A stretch of 64,000 bases of DNA from Metaphire vulgaris (taxonomy: Eukaryota; Annelida; Clitellata; Crassiclitellata; Megascolecidae): the NCBI GenBank assembly GCA_018105865.1, contig CM030865.1, positions 3,072,216 to 3,136,215 of the forward strand, written 5' to 3'. The notes under the pieces were generated by a model. The model had not been told where the DNA came from. It ran no database searches and saw nothing but the letters and a program-made list of their open reading frames with translations. Position numbers and translations under genes: made by a program. This document shows, piece by piece, positions 45,108-54,631 of this stretch. Each line of letters starts with the position of its first letter. Positions within the stretch are counted from its first letter, which is position 1.

Positions 45108-46288
45108 CTCTCGGCTCTCTGCCAGCTAATTACAGCAATATGTTTTCCGATAACAATGCATTTCTTGGTTGTGGGACATTATTATGGTCATTGCAGTATT
45201 AGATTTTATACTGACCAAAATAAAAAAGAATCGTGAAAAGTTTTATGCTAGACGAAGACTTTGACATTTAGCACTAAAGGAATAGAATTAGAATATACGA
45301 CATTGGATCGAAGCATTAATATACTGCCTTACCTTTCCCTTTCTTATATGCTTTCGCTGAAATAAAATACATCGGCGTTAAAGTGACACGCTTTGTTTTT
45401 GTTTTGACCGACGTGATTACACTTTTCATTTAAGTTTAACAACAAGAAAATGGTGATTAGCGTGGTTGAATAGGAGATAATTATGACCAAAATAAGTAAA
45501 AATCTTGAAAAATTTCAAGCCAGGTGTAGGGCTTATTCAGCCATAGATAAATTAATCGAATTTAGAATGAGCGATATTAGAATAAATTATATGGACATTC
45601 TTTGTTTCACGCGTTTTTAAGCTAGAACGTCAATATCTATGTATATAGCATATATACACATTATACATTTATATGTATATAAAAAGTAAAGTAAAGTTCA
45701 TCCATAGACTCATTGGCCGTAAGTGCCGGTGCTGATCTCCGGTTTCATGACCATCAGCCCCATAGGTGGCCAAGCCATTTATCAGCGGGCGGTGACCAGT
45801 CATTCCGCCGATCCTATGGTTACCTTCGCAATGTTGCCAATGCTACTCATTTTACCATCACGAAAAAGGCTGAGTCGACCTTTAGGGCTCCTGCAGTATT
45901 CGAACCCGCGACCTCCTGCCCCATCATCCAACGTTGTTACCACTCTGCTAACTTCCCGCCCCATCACATTATATGTATATAGACCTAAAGTTTTTACTGC
46001 GTATATAAAATTTTATTTAATTCCATAATAATTATAAAAATTTAGCCAGTTAGCCAAATGACACACATCCAGGATGACGACAATGGTGATCATAATAACG
46101 TCAGTTTAAAATCCAAGTAATTATTTCGTTCTCTAATTAATTAATTATTTCGTTAATTAATTATTTCGTTACTAACTGACAACAGACAATACAAACCAGC
46201 ATAGTCATAGCCTTGGTTAGCAGTGTTACCCACGAAGCCAATAAATTGATCTGAAATCAAATATTTCTGTAATCATTAGGTTGTATAC

Positions 46289-46355
<67 letters not shown>

Positions 46356-49300
46356 ATAAAAAAATAATGTATATATATTTTATATTTAAAATCGAACAAT
46401 TATAGAAATTAGGCCATTTATTCAAATGCCACATATTCAGGACAACGACAATTAATTGTGACTATAATAATAATCATCATCATCATCTCGGTTCTCTGTC
46501 AGCTAATTGCGTTAATAGCTAGATAGGACATTTTTCCAATGTCTTCTTTCTGTGGATTGTCTTTCAGATTCTTCGATGTTGATTAGTCTGAGTTTAAATT
46601 CTTCTTTGATATTGTCAATCCACCATTTATTCGGTCTTCCTTTTCTTTTCTTTCCCTGTATCTTTGTATGTAGAGCTTTGTATTGCCATCGGTTGTTTTG
46701 AAGTTTTCCATTCTGCAAACATGACCAACTCTTGATAATCTTTTCCTTCTAACTAATCTTGTCTACAATACTGTATTTTAGCCCAATCCGTTGTTTGATA
46801 TCTTCATTTCTTATCTTTTTCAATCTGCTCACACCCAATATTTGTTTCAGACAGGCTGAGACAGCACATATCTGCCACCCAGTGGCGGCTCTAGGATTTG
46901 GCAAGTGGGGGCGTTGGGGTGGCAACTTCTAATCATGGGGCCAACCATTTGTTGTTTAATGTATGTAGCATTAAGTATAGGGTCCCAACATGGGGGCCAC
47001 TGGGGGCCAGGCATTCAATAGGGGGCACGGGCCTCCTGCCCCCATCTGTGGAGCCGCCACTGCTGCCACCATTAGCCATTGATCGCTCAAATATAAGCGA
47101 TCAAATGTCGATCGTTCTAAAAAAAGCGCTTTAGAGAATGGCCAGCAGTTTTTTATCCTCTCATTGTTTGGAGCTCTTTTGATATTATTGAAATTATATC
47201 TTCTTGCTGACTGTCATCGTTTCAATCACCCTTCCAACACATATGAATGACTTGACTTGTTCCAATTTCTCATTCACTGTAATATTCATGGGGTTTTTAT
47301 ATTTCCTTTTGTTATTTCCATCGCCTTGGTTCTTGTTCAATTTATTTGCAAGCCAAATTTTTGACTTGTAGGGCCTATACTTACAGCATCTGCCAGCTTC
47401 TTTAGATCTTGAATTCTCTCTGTGATTAGTTTAATAGCATCAGCAAATTTGAGGTTATTCAGTTTTTCTTCAGCACACGAAGCTCTTTGATATTTACTAG
47501 TGAAATTTTAAAGATTTTTCCAGATTTGATTTGTCTTTGACTGTGTCAATTTTTGTTTCATAATTATTCTCCACAGAGATGTTTAATTTCTTTGCAGGTT
47601 TCCTTCGTTCTGTTAACACTAAAGAGTTCATGCATTTCCTTGCAATTGCCTTGGATTAAGATTTCTTTGTCTCTCTTAATTTTTGTCAGCCAGTTTGTCT
47701 GATGCCTGTCAACATTTTCTTGTCTTTGTTTTCTTGCTACTTTACATAATATCTTTACTTCTTAACTGATCCATCCCTTATGTTCTTTTCGTTATTTTCT
47801 CCTATTCACCTCATCTGCTGCTTCTGTTGTTGGCATCTTTATGGTCAGTATTATCATGTTTTGCCCTTTCGTTTACTACACCTGGAAATTTGTTTGTAAA
47901 AGTCATCGATTTCCTCTTCAGTGCTGTCACTTGTATGTGCTTGGGTTTTTATAATTGTCAGCATACCAAAGCGAAATTGAAATCTGGCTTTTATAATTCT
48001 GGATGATAGCATATGGTAGCCAATCATTGTCTTTTTTGCTTTCTCTTTTAGTAGCAAGGCTACTTTGCCACGGTATTTTTGTCATCTATTCCTGGGATGT
48101 CACTCCAGCAGCACTCCACAGAATACAAGTCGAAGACCCCGGTAATCAGATGTCCTCGGTCATAAAGCAGTCGGAGGAGCCAACTGACGTCTGGTGCAAA
48201 GTACTGTACACTGACACTGCTTCTGTTTATATCAGTTGATTATGAGATTAATCAAAGTGCTTTGTTAAATAATCAACCAACGTCGAACCATATTTACACT
48301 ATAGAGTAACAAATAAATGTTTCCAACTAAAAGTTAACATTTCAGTTCACTTATTTTAGACAATGTATTTTAATAACGAACGGAACTGTTGTAGGACCTA
48401 CGTGTATTGCAAATATTTAATCATCAAAAATACAATACGTATAATACGTACGGTTGCATCCTGCTATAAATCCAAGTAATTATTTTACTCTCTTTTTAGC
48501 TTCAACAGTTAGTACAAACCTACAACGTCCTGCCTCTTCTTTCGTCCAAATTCATCTGTAATCAAATAAGTATACGTGAGTTGATGCATATAACAGCCAG
48601 ACAATGATGATCTTAACGATAATCGTGCTGAAAATGATGACTTCCATTCGTTATCCCAGTAAGAGTTGTTTTTGTCGTGATGTCACTTTTGGTTTACTAA
48701 TGGTAAGTTTTTAAAGCATGATATTGGCGATTACCGTGGCAGTAATGGCAATTATAATGACCGTTACAGAAAAAGCAACGGTCATAGAGTCTGTTGCAGT
48801 CATCACCAAAGGAATCATATTTAAACATGCGAGTTTGTAATCGATTATATGAACATTCTGTAGTCTATTCATCGCTTTCTCATTTAAATTTAGAAACGAT
48901 GTCATTGTAGGTTTCTTATGATAATTGCTATATTAGGAAATTAGGCCAAATTCTTTGAACCTCATAGATCACATGCTCACGTCTATTTTGAATTTTTATA
49001 TCTAACGACTGTAATTAAATTGCGCGTATTAAAACGGAACGGCATGATTGACCTTCGGTATTTAAGCGACTGTCTCAAGAATTAAAGCTTATGGAAATAT
49101 CCTGTTTTGATAGCGGGGGATGATAACATTTCTAGCCAGATAAATCAGCTTTAAAGATTGACTTTTGTTGAACACCGTCTTAAATAGAATCAAGATGGAT
49201 AACCCTAATAATTTTGCATGCTAGCTATTGAGTTGGTTTTCGCTTATTATACCTTGGCAAATTCCAACTCTTCTCAATATCCAATAAGATGATCCAGAAA

Positions 49301-51919
49301 CTGGACGCGTTCCGTTAGGATTTTGATATGCGTAATGGATGGTACATCGAAATTGAGAGTTTAGCGCCCAAGAAATTGCAACACATCGGGTGTCGACGAT
49401 ACACGTTCTTTTGCAGAGTTCCTCGTTGTCTACTTCCTGCTTAGGAATTCCCGAGTTTCCTTTCAAGTTTGGATGTAGTGTCCATACTGCAAAAGAATCT
49501 GTTAAGACATCATTGTTACTGTAACATTATTTTGTCCTTGAAACAACTGATATCAGCAATGGCGTAACAACGGCGGGGATACGGGATTGGCAGTTAACCT
49601 ATTGTGGCTGAGAGCTGTCGTGGGATTTGCGCCTAACCGTGAGAATTGTCATAAAATATAGGTCCATGCTTGCTGAACAAAATTTTTGAAAGTTTTTAGT
49701 TCCAAACCAATCCAACCCATCAAATCTTCAACCAAACCAACCGGCGCCGGTAAAAGGGTTACTTGATCCAACCCACAGCAATAAATTACAATTCCTTAAA
49801 CCATGACTTCATTTTTGACTCAACCCAACCCGTCATTAATGTGGACAGGTCTGACTCAACCAACCCAGTCTAACGTAACCCAACCCAATGTATGAGTCAG
49901 CCCAATCCATGGACATCTCTGCATTCGCCCATGCAGTTGCTCATCTATTGCTTAAGAAGACATCTTTCTCTCTCCTGATGACCCGCCTAACTATTTGTCT
50001 AGGCCTATATATAATCTGCATTTTTATCGAACATCAAGATACATTTTTCTAGTCAATCAGCAGCGTCTTGAAACGAACAGAGAGAGGCGACCCATTAGTG
50101 CAGGGGTGTCAAGACTTTTTGGGCGGCGGGCCAAATGACATGTCTTCCTTGTACTCGCGGGCCAAATACATACATGCTTGTCAATATTATATTCCAAAAT
50201 CTGAGCTATCTAAAAATCTGAAGTAAAATGATGAAAAAATTAAATGGCCATATACTCATTACATTATTTACATTGATTTGATTACATCCTATTGTTGTAA
50301 CTATATATGACAAACCGTATTCTAGTCATGCCTAACAGAAGCAGTTACATTTCAAACTCTGTTAATGGCGAAGAACTGAAGATCAACTTGAAAACATATA
50401 AAGTTAGATGATGGCCGATGTAGATGGGGAAGCTGATGAGACGTGACATTGTTTATTTTTCACTAGTTTAGCAATGTCTGGTCTTAAAGCTGCAGCCAAA
50501 GCTACTCTCAAATTTACCGAGGGTTTTGCTAACTAACGCAAGTATATGCTAGGTGAGTATATGGCTGCATATATTGAATATAAGTGCATGCATATATTTT
50601 GACCATTTGACGACGAATAGATTTTTTAAAAAACTGTAGATACAATTCGGAAAAGGCAGAGAAATGGATGGGACATGTCCTCCGGCATGACTCTCTACTA
50701 AGAACAAAAATCGAAGGAAAATGGAGGGAAAGAGAGTGAGAGGTAAACCGAGAAAGATGATGTTGGAGTGGATGATGAATAAAAGATATCAGGAACTCAA
50801 AGAAGGAGCAAGCAATCGATCGGAGTGAGAAAACTGGATACCTGGACCTGTCGAGAGACAGAAACACTGTTGATGATGTGCATCGTGTGGTTTGAAATGG
50901 CTCACCCTTTTTGTGGCATTTCAAACTCCCTAGAATAAAATTGAGATGGAATATATTGACAATTCTAGAACGATTTCACACAATGAGAATGCAAGCAAAC
51001 AAAAATGTAGTTTTAATTCGTTTCATCACTCCTCTGAATTTTTGCATATAGCTTTAACAATAGTCCTTCCATAGGCTCACCATTTTGTGGCATTTCGAAC
51101 GCTCTAGAATAAAATTGAGATGGGATATATTGACAATCCCGGAATGATTTGACGCATTAAAGATGGGGACACAAGAAAATGTGGTTTTAATTCATTGCAA
51201 ACTCTTCTGAATATTTGCATATCTATTGTATAGTCTACTGTAGCAATAGTCCTTCCATAGACTAATGTCAAACAGGGAATCGATTTCATAATATTTTTCT
51301 TGTCTATGCAAATGTAGTAATCTTCCGCTGTTGATGTAGCGCGTCGATATTATGGTTCAGTCAACATCACCAACGAAACTCAAAACCAAAAAAGATTTAC
51401 GCTCTTCCATTTATTTGTCACGCCTGAAAAACACAGGATGTACGATTTTACGTCAAAGCAATTTTTAAAATCCAAAAATATTCTGCACAAAACCAATTTC
51501 TCAAGCCAAACAAGATTTTACATCAAGCCAATTTCACACATAAACTTTTAATAAAAAATTTTAAACGTTTATATTTTCGCGGGCCATATAAAATCAGCCC
51601 GCGGGCCAAGTTTGGCCCGCGGGCCAAGGTTTTGACACCCCTGCTTTAGTGTCTCACTCGTGTTAGTTAAGTAATCAGCTGACTAATGATTTCTTGCGAT
51701 AGAAAAAAATTAACCTAGGAAAATACAGTGTATGTCTTCTTATTATCCTAGATGACAGATATGTCCGCTATACTGAATGTGCCTGTTTCTTTGAGACACG
51801 TTTTATTTTTAAATTAAGATGAATGAATATTTTGAGTGGAATTTCAAACCTCCTTGGCTGCAAACGACTGTGGTAATCGATGGTAATAAAATCAAAGACA
51901 TCGAGAAGATGACATTCAT
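35935..51919 (-). CDS. Gene C: type I membrane protein, one PAN-like domain, long microexon stalk
   Basis: Minus-strand exons: signal 51919-51850; PAN I 49498-49253; microexons 48555-48520, 46250-46197, 45356-45333, 44918-44889, 43732-43709, 43249-43220, 42755-42732, 41872-41804, 40940-40911, 40407-40378, 39680-39666 and 39314-39294; stalk 38880-38830; transmembrane 38579-38495; juxtamembrane 38398-38273 and 38150-38066; tail 36624-35935. With these the coding length is exactly 1740 nt, 579 residues. Two units with poor donors (41.43 and 40.12 kb) are left out. The stalk is basic and Lys/Tyr-rich away from the membrane, then Gly-rich, then acidic Thr/Pro/Glu near it. It is the best complete example of the family. 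Function unknown; the design suggests a variable cell-surface receptor. Confidence 0.85.
36940..37190. mobile_element. MITE-like element (CAGAGCCGCCGAGAG / CTCTCGGCGTGCCTG)
   Basis: Imperfect inverted ends GCCGCCGAGAGTGGGCAGGG and GGAATTTCTCTCGGCGTGCC. Present at the equivalent place in gene D (55676-55932), so it predates that duplication. A more distant copy is at 30120. Confidence 0.7.
37935..37990. repeat. (AAT)n microsatellite
   Basis: Present in gene C, absent from the equivalent place in gene D (about 56655). Confidence 0.95.
38066..38398 (-). CDS. Gene C juxtamembrane exons
   Basis: 38398-38273 (126 nt) encodes NKEEEKAIAPAVDPTAAPAV, DPSAAPVVGKEGLAVTDLEG, NQ. It contains an internal APAVDPxA repeat. 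38150-38066 (85 nt) encodes NYREQTAEAPGMGTEGEAVR, YLDERRDE. Both start after TATTTATGCAG. They bring the frame from phase 2 to 0 for the tail exon. Confidence 0.88.
38495..38579 (-). CDS. Gene C transmembrane exon
   Basis: 85 nt, phase 1 to 2, acceptor TTCAG and donor GTGAGT. SSKGMLLK then IGGGVGGAVLVIVILLCC and I. A single pass with a GGGxGG start that could favour helix packing, and two Cys at the cytoplasmic face. Confidence 0.9.
38624..38669. mobile_element. Truncated TTAA-family MITE
   Basis: TTAACCCATTAACCGTGTAT and the following ACTGTAACTCAATGTAAAAT match the left half of the 80-bp family. The right half is missing. It lies next to the transmembrane exon of gene C but not of gene D. 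Confidence 0.8.
38830..38880 (-). CDS. Gene C 51-nt stalk exon
   Basis: Acceptor TTTACAG, donor CAG/GTGAAT, phase 1-1. ADDTVTSIKVAMTTSAS (the first residue completed by the previous exon). Identical in gene D (58291-58241). Ser/Thr-rich, immediately outside the membrane. Confidence 0.88.
39294..48555 (-). CDS. Gene C microexon array
   Basis: In transcript order: 48555-48520 EFGRKKRQDVV; 46250-46197 QFIGFVGNTANQGYDYA; 45356-45333 KAYKKGK; 44918-44889 WAKKGYKAA; 43732-43709 KGYKKAK; 43249-43220 YAKKGGKTV (an 18-nt form using the inner donor GTAAGA is also in frame); 42755-42732 KAAKKIV; 41872-41804 poly-Gly then QKKNNAKNP; 41429 (decayed donor); 40940-40911 ATTEIAETD; 40407-40378 PTTEPEPEP; 40118 (decayed); 39680-39666 PTSP (GC donor); 39314-39294 TTTTKP. 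Lengths are all multiples of three and all are phase 1-1, so any subset keeps the frame. Each is read with a split first codon (often E, D, A or G) and a final Gly. Confidence 0.78.
40183..40217. repeat. (GAT)n microsatellite in microexon intron
   Basis: GAT array directly before TTGATGCCGTTCCAG. Confidence 0.9.
40558..40748. mobile_element. MITE (CAGTGTTTATTCTAG ends) with perfect 8-bp target duplication
   Basis: CAGTGTTTATTCTAGGC to GGCTAGAATAAACACTG, flanked by AATTATCC on both sides (40550-40557 and 40749-40756). It interrupts the ATCCCAGT sequence found in other array introns. Relatives at 22644 and 7940. Confidence 0.92.
41804..41872 (-). CDS. Gene C microexon with poly-glycine expansion
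   Basis: 69 nt, acceptor TTTCAG, donor CAG/GTAATG, phase 1-1. A perfect (GGA)12 tract starts two bases after the acceptor and gives 14 consecutive Gly, followed by QKKNNAKNP. It is the homologue of the 24-30 nt exons at 62871-62848 and 60582-60553 and is the only one with this expansion. Confidence 0.78.
42000..42360. repeat. Conserved array block
   Basis: TTTTGCATCCTAGGGC, CATCATGGTTTTAACATACA, ..CCCAAGCTTTATGTTCAAGT and ACTGATCGTCGAAA recur at 59560-59870 and 63010-63230, each time next to a microexon of the same class. No coding potential is seen in it. Confidence 0.75.
43780..43895. mobile_element. Truncated hAT-like MITE
   Basis: GGGCCAACCATTTGTTG... and GGTGGAGCCGCCACTG match the right part of the 46880 element. 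The left end is missing. Confidence 0.8.
44070..44460. repeat. (AT)n arrays in a local duplication
   Basis: TA arrays at 44070-44115 and 44417-44455, each preceded by TTAATTATATGGATATTCTT and ACAGAAAGATATATATA, so a few hundred bases are duplicated in tandem. Confidence 0.85.
44549..44627. mobile_element. 79-bp TTAA-ended MITE
   Basis: TTAACCCCTTAACCGTG to CCCAGTTAAGGGGTTAA with ACTCAATGTAAAATGGACAG inside. It is inserted within a GCGCCC-rich element (about 44460-44830). Confidence 0.88.
45690..45965 (-). mobile_element. SINE with tRNA-like head
   Basis: Minus strand: AGTTAGCAGAGTGGTAACAA (A-box-like) and GGTCGCGGGTTCGAATAC (B box), then AAGGTCGACTCAGCCTTTTT, TTGCGAAGGTAACC and GGAGATCAGCACCGGCAC, ending in TTTACTTTACTTTTT. 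Shares the body of the 5S-headed copy at 24945. Confidence 0.85.
46285..46352. repeat. (AT)n microsatellite
   Basis: A TA array of about 65 bp. Confidence 0.95.
46512..48240 (-). pseudogene. LINE (non-LTR retrotransposon) relic
   Basis: Minus strand. Near 48057 an endonuclease-like piece (YHMLSSRIIKARFQFRFGML, TIIKTQAHTSDSTEEEIDDF). Near 46718-46512 a reverse-transcriptase C-terminus (KKRKGRPNKWWIDNIKEEFK). Between them are stops and frame changes, and the reverse-transcriptase core is largely lost. It is interrupted by the MITE 46880-47062. It lies in a long gap of gene C's microexon array (46.25-48.52 kb). Confidence 0.82.
46880..47062. mobile_element. hAT-like MITE nested in the LINE, 8-bp target duplication
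   Basis: CAGTGGCGGCTCTAGG to GTGGAGCCGCCACTG, flanked by CTGCCACC on both sides (46872-46879 and 47063-47070). It inserted after the LINE. Confidence 0.93.
49253..49498 (-). CDS. Gene C PAN/apple-like exon (type I), first Cys replaced
   Basis: 82 codons, phase 1-1, acceptor TTAACAG and donor CCAAG/GTATAA. DSFAVWTLHPNLKGN, then VDNEELCKRTCIVDTRCVAI, SWALN, RCTIHYAYQNPNG, SSYWILRRVGICQ. Where genes A's exons read TCAEW or SCAVW, this reads SFAVW, so the N-terminal cysteine that normally pairs with the last one is Phe. A second acceptor 12 nt inside (TTTTGCAG) would also keep the frame. Confidence 0.85.
50101..51643. mobile_element. 1.5-kb hAT-like element containing a LINE fragment
   Basis: Left end CAGGGGTGTCAAGACTTTTT with GGCGGGCCAAATG. 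Right end GCGGGCCAAGGTTTTGACAC, CCCTG. Flanks CATTAGTG and CTTTAGTG (7 of 8). Inside on the plus strand is a LINE reverse-transcriptase C-terminal fragment (about 50655-50838: WMGHVLRHDSLLRTKIEGKM, then GKPRKMMLEWMM) and two copies of the TCTAGAATAAAA repeat. No transposase frame. The homologous site near gene B (about 34383-34395) is empty. Confidence 0.85.
51850..51919 (-). CDS. Gene C first coding exon: signal peptide
   Basis: ATG at 51919, donor GGAG/GTTTGA. MNVIFSMSLILLPSITTVVC, then SQG, plus one base. It joins the PAN exon at 49498 in phase. Confidence 0.87.
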
Positions 51920-52510
51920 CTTCGTCTTCAGTCTTTTTAATACCTAACACGACAATTTAGAAAATATTCGACTTGGTTTCTTAATTAACCTTTAACTGGG
52001 GAATCCCGGATATATCCGTCCATTTTACATTGACTTACAGTTAAATACACGGTTAAAGGGTTAAAACACGGTTTAAATTGCTCATTGCTTAGGAGTTCCC
52101 TAACGCAACATTGGTTCATTCCTTATTTGTAGCTCATCTTAAGCCTATTCCCGCTGATATCTCTCCCTGTTTAGATAGTTTAGGCAGTTTATTCTAGTAA
52201 ATTTTGTGGCCATTCATTCTATTAGCACGAATGTTGTGGTGAAATTTAATCGTTAGGTGTTGGTGTAAAATTCTTCTGTGGTGAAATTTAATCGTTAGGA
52301 AAGTCTTTGGCTATTCTGAGTGAAAATTAAAAAACCTAATAATAGCGCGTTACCTGATAATGATTATTCAATTCTGAAGTTCTTTAGCTATTGTCATTGT
52401 GATTATTATGACGTCAGTTTGGCTAGTCTGTATTGTGACACAATTATTATTGTTAAGAAACCTAATAATAGCAATTTAGCAAAGATAATGATAATTATTT
52501 CAATTAGGTT
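51920..52510 (-). promoter_or_regulatory. Gene C upstream region with CRE palindrome
   Basis: TGACGTCA at 52410-52417 in the conserved block, about 490 bp above the ATG. A TTAA-family MITE (51985-52064) is inserted between. Confidence 0.65.
51985..52064. mobile_element. 80-bp TTAA-ended MITE, reverse orientation
   Basis: TTAACCTTTAACTGGGGAATC to AACACGG-like TACACGGTTAAAGGGTTAA. The interior GGATATATCCGTCCATTTTA is the reverse complement of the copies at 44549 and 63230. Located between gene C's CRE block and its ATG. Confidence 0.85.
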
Positions 52511-52559
52511 TATTTTGTTTTATTATTAAGACGTTTTGTGTTGATTTGTCTTTGTTCAT

Positions 52560-52990
52560 GAACATTTATATAGCGCCGTTGCAGGACAAGAGTGAAAGTC
52601 AAGGGCGCTTTATGCCTGCCCATCGTCGGCATGCGCGTGCCAGGATAAACCAAATAACGGGAAAGAACCGGGTCCTGTTTTTATTGTGCAATTATACACA
52701 AAATGTGCAGTGATAAAATGAAAATGTGCAGTGGTAAAATGCAATTTTCTGTGCTTTGTGCAGTGATAAATTTTCCGGACGACCTCGTTTGCTTGTTTTT
52801 TGCGCGGATGTCCACATATTTTTTCAATTTAGTGCAGTGATAAATTTTTCTTAAAACAGTTTCTGCCAAACATTCAATGATCCGCCCGACTCCGCCACGT
52901 AGAGCACAAACAATAGTGGGCCTAGGGCACCTATTCTCCATGCATCTGACCTTCAAAACCTCCGTTTCGCCACAATTCGCTACCATCGCC
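52560..52990. other. Unassigned sequence upstream of a LINE fragment
   Basis: It contains a repeated AAATGTGCAGTGATAAA-like phrase (about 52700, 52727, 52770, 52830). I see no gene. It may be the upstream part of the LINE that follows. Confidence 0.4.
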
Positions 52991-53597
52991 TTCTCTTTTC
53001 GCCCAAAGAAGAAATATTTTCTAAAGCCATTTCAACAAATAGCTTCAATTCACTAAAACTCTGGAAAGCTATAAACGACCTATTCCACCGCAAAGATACA
53101 AAGCCTCTTCCTCAAACCACTTCCCTGTCAAAGCTCGTTGAATCGTTCACAAATTTCTCCTCCGGAATAATTTCCAAGATTCGTAACAACCTTATATGAC
53201 GCCTAAAACTAATCAAACCATTTCTCTTCATCCCCCACCTCCATCACAACCTCCGTGCAATTTCTCTAGCTTCAATCCCGCAACTGAAGAAGAGTTATTC
53301 AAACTCCTTCTCTCCTTTCCAAATAAACAATCCGAACTTGACCCCATTTCAACTGCGCATGCTTGCACCAATCATAACAAGAATCATTAATTTATCTCTC
53401 ACCACATGTACATTTCCGAACTCTTTAAAAATTCTTTCGTCACTCCTCTCTTTAAAAAGCCAGGTCTTGACATAGAAGACCAGAACAACTATCGTCTCAT
53501 CTCAAACCTTTCTCTCCTATCAAAGCTCACTGAGAAAATCGTGCTTTATAGACTCACCGAAAAGCTCTCAAACAATTCACTATATAACACTCATTAA
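52990..53597 (+). pseudogene. LINE reverse transcriptase fragment, plus strand
   Basis: Plus-strand frames give a LWKAINDLFHRKDTKPLPQT-like stretch and, from 53450, LFKKPGLDIEDQNNYRLISN then LSLLSKLTEKIV. The last is the 'KPGLDxxDxNNYRPISNLxxLSKxxEK' motif at the start of CR1/RTE-type reverse transcriptases. Frames are broken and the rest is missing. It sits between two copies of the signal-peptide exon. Confidence 0.82.
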
Positions 53598-53655
53598 TCA
53601 TATGATTGTCATGTAACTGAAGAATGGAGGCTTTTTATTGATTGTATTTTCAAAC

Positions 53656-53725
53656 CTTCTTGACTGCATACGACTGTGATAATCGATGGAAATAAGAGCA
53701 AAGACATCGAGTAAAAGACGTTCAT
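53656..53725 (-). CDS. Orphan or alternative signal-peptide exon
   Basis: ATG at 53725, 23 codons plus one base, donor AAG/GTTTGA, in frame: MNVFYSMSLLLFPSIITVVC, SQE. A full promoter block with CRE is present upstream, but no PAN or stalk exon follows before the next signal exon at 51919. It may be an alternative first exon of gene C (same splice phase) or the remains of a gene whose body was lost. Confidence 0.7.
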
Positions 53726-54210
53726 CTTCGTCTTTAGTCTTTCTAATACCTATCACAACGGTTTTGAACATATACAGATTAATGTGTTCTTCAAATAGGA
53801 TTGAATTGATCATTAAATTTTGCAACGTATTTTTAGGACCATTTCACCGCAACTTTAGGTCATTTTCATTTGAAGCATGTTACAAGCCTAATTTCACCGA
53901 TATCGACAAAACATTATGCCAATTTGTCAATATTAGAGGTGAAAGTTTAAGAGCTTATTCCAATAGCTCAAAAGTTGTGGCCTTATTTACCTGCTAATGA
54001 CGTACGAAGTTCATCTGTGGTAAAATGTTTGTAATTTAGGAAAGTCTTTAAGTAGCGTGAAAATTACAGATAAAATAATCGCCGCCTTCTTAATTATTGT
54101 TAAATATTCATGGAACTTTGCGACTTAAGTCATAATGACTTCTATGACGTCAGCTTAATATTAGCCTGCATGCGCGAAGCAATTGTTAAGAGGCCTAATA
54201 ATAACAATCA
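53726..54210 (-). promoter_or_regulatory. Upstream region of the orphan signal exon with CRE palindrome
   Basis: TGACGTCA at 54145-54152, 420 bp above the ATG, with the same flanking block (AAGTCATAATGACTTCTA before it and TAGCCTGCAT after it, plus strand). Confidence 0.6.
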
Positions 54211-54631
54211 TAATAATTCAAATTATTGTTTCTTTAAGAATCGCTCCTTTAATAACACAGGAGAATAAAGGTTGAGCCTGTTACTTGACTTATTTCGCAT
54301 TCCGTTACAAAATCGTATAAGCTTATTCCCTATCTAAGGGGTATGTGATTGTCGATAAGTTTTAGCACTGTCTTCAGAATTGCTCCAGAGTCGAAGTACT
54401 ACGCACATAATCCCTGTAAGATCAAACGGATTTTACGTGAATTCTACAGATACGAGAGAACACTGCAATGAAATGTGAATTCAGCCTTGAAATGTGAAAA
54501 ACGTTTGATAGAGAAAGTCATCTTTCGATTCCAGTTTCCGTTTCGCTGGTTTCCGTCGTGAAGCGTGTTTCCAATAACGGCGTTTTCTCACTGAGGCCAT
54601 AAACGTCTCTGTTCAGCTGGAGTTATAGCCA

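Noticed and set aside
50529..50924. Minus-strand open frame of 131 codons
   Set aside because: It is antisense to a LINE reverse-transcriptase fragment carried inside the hAT-like element.
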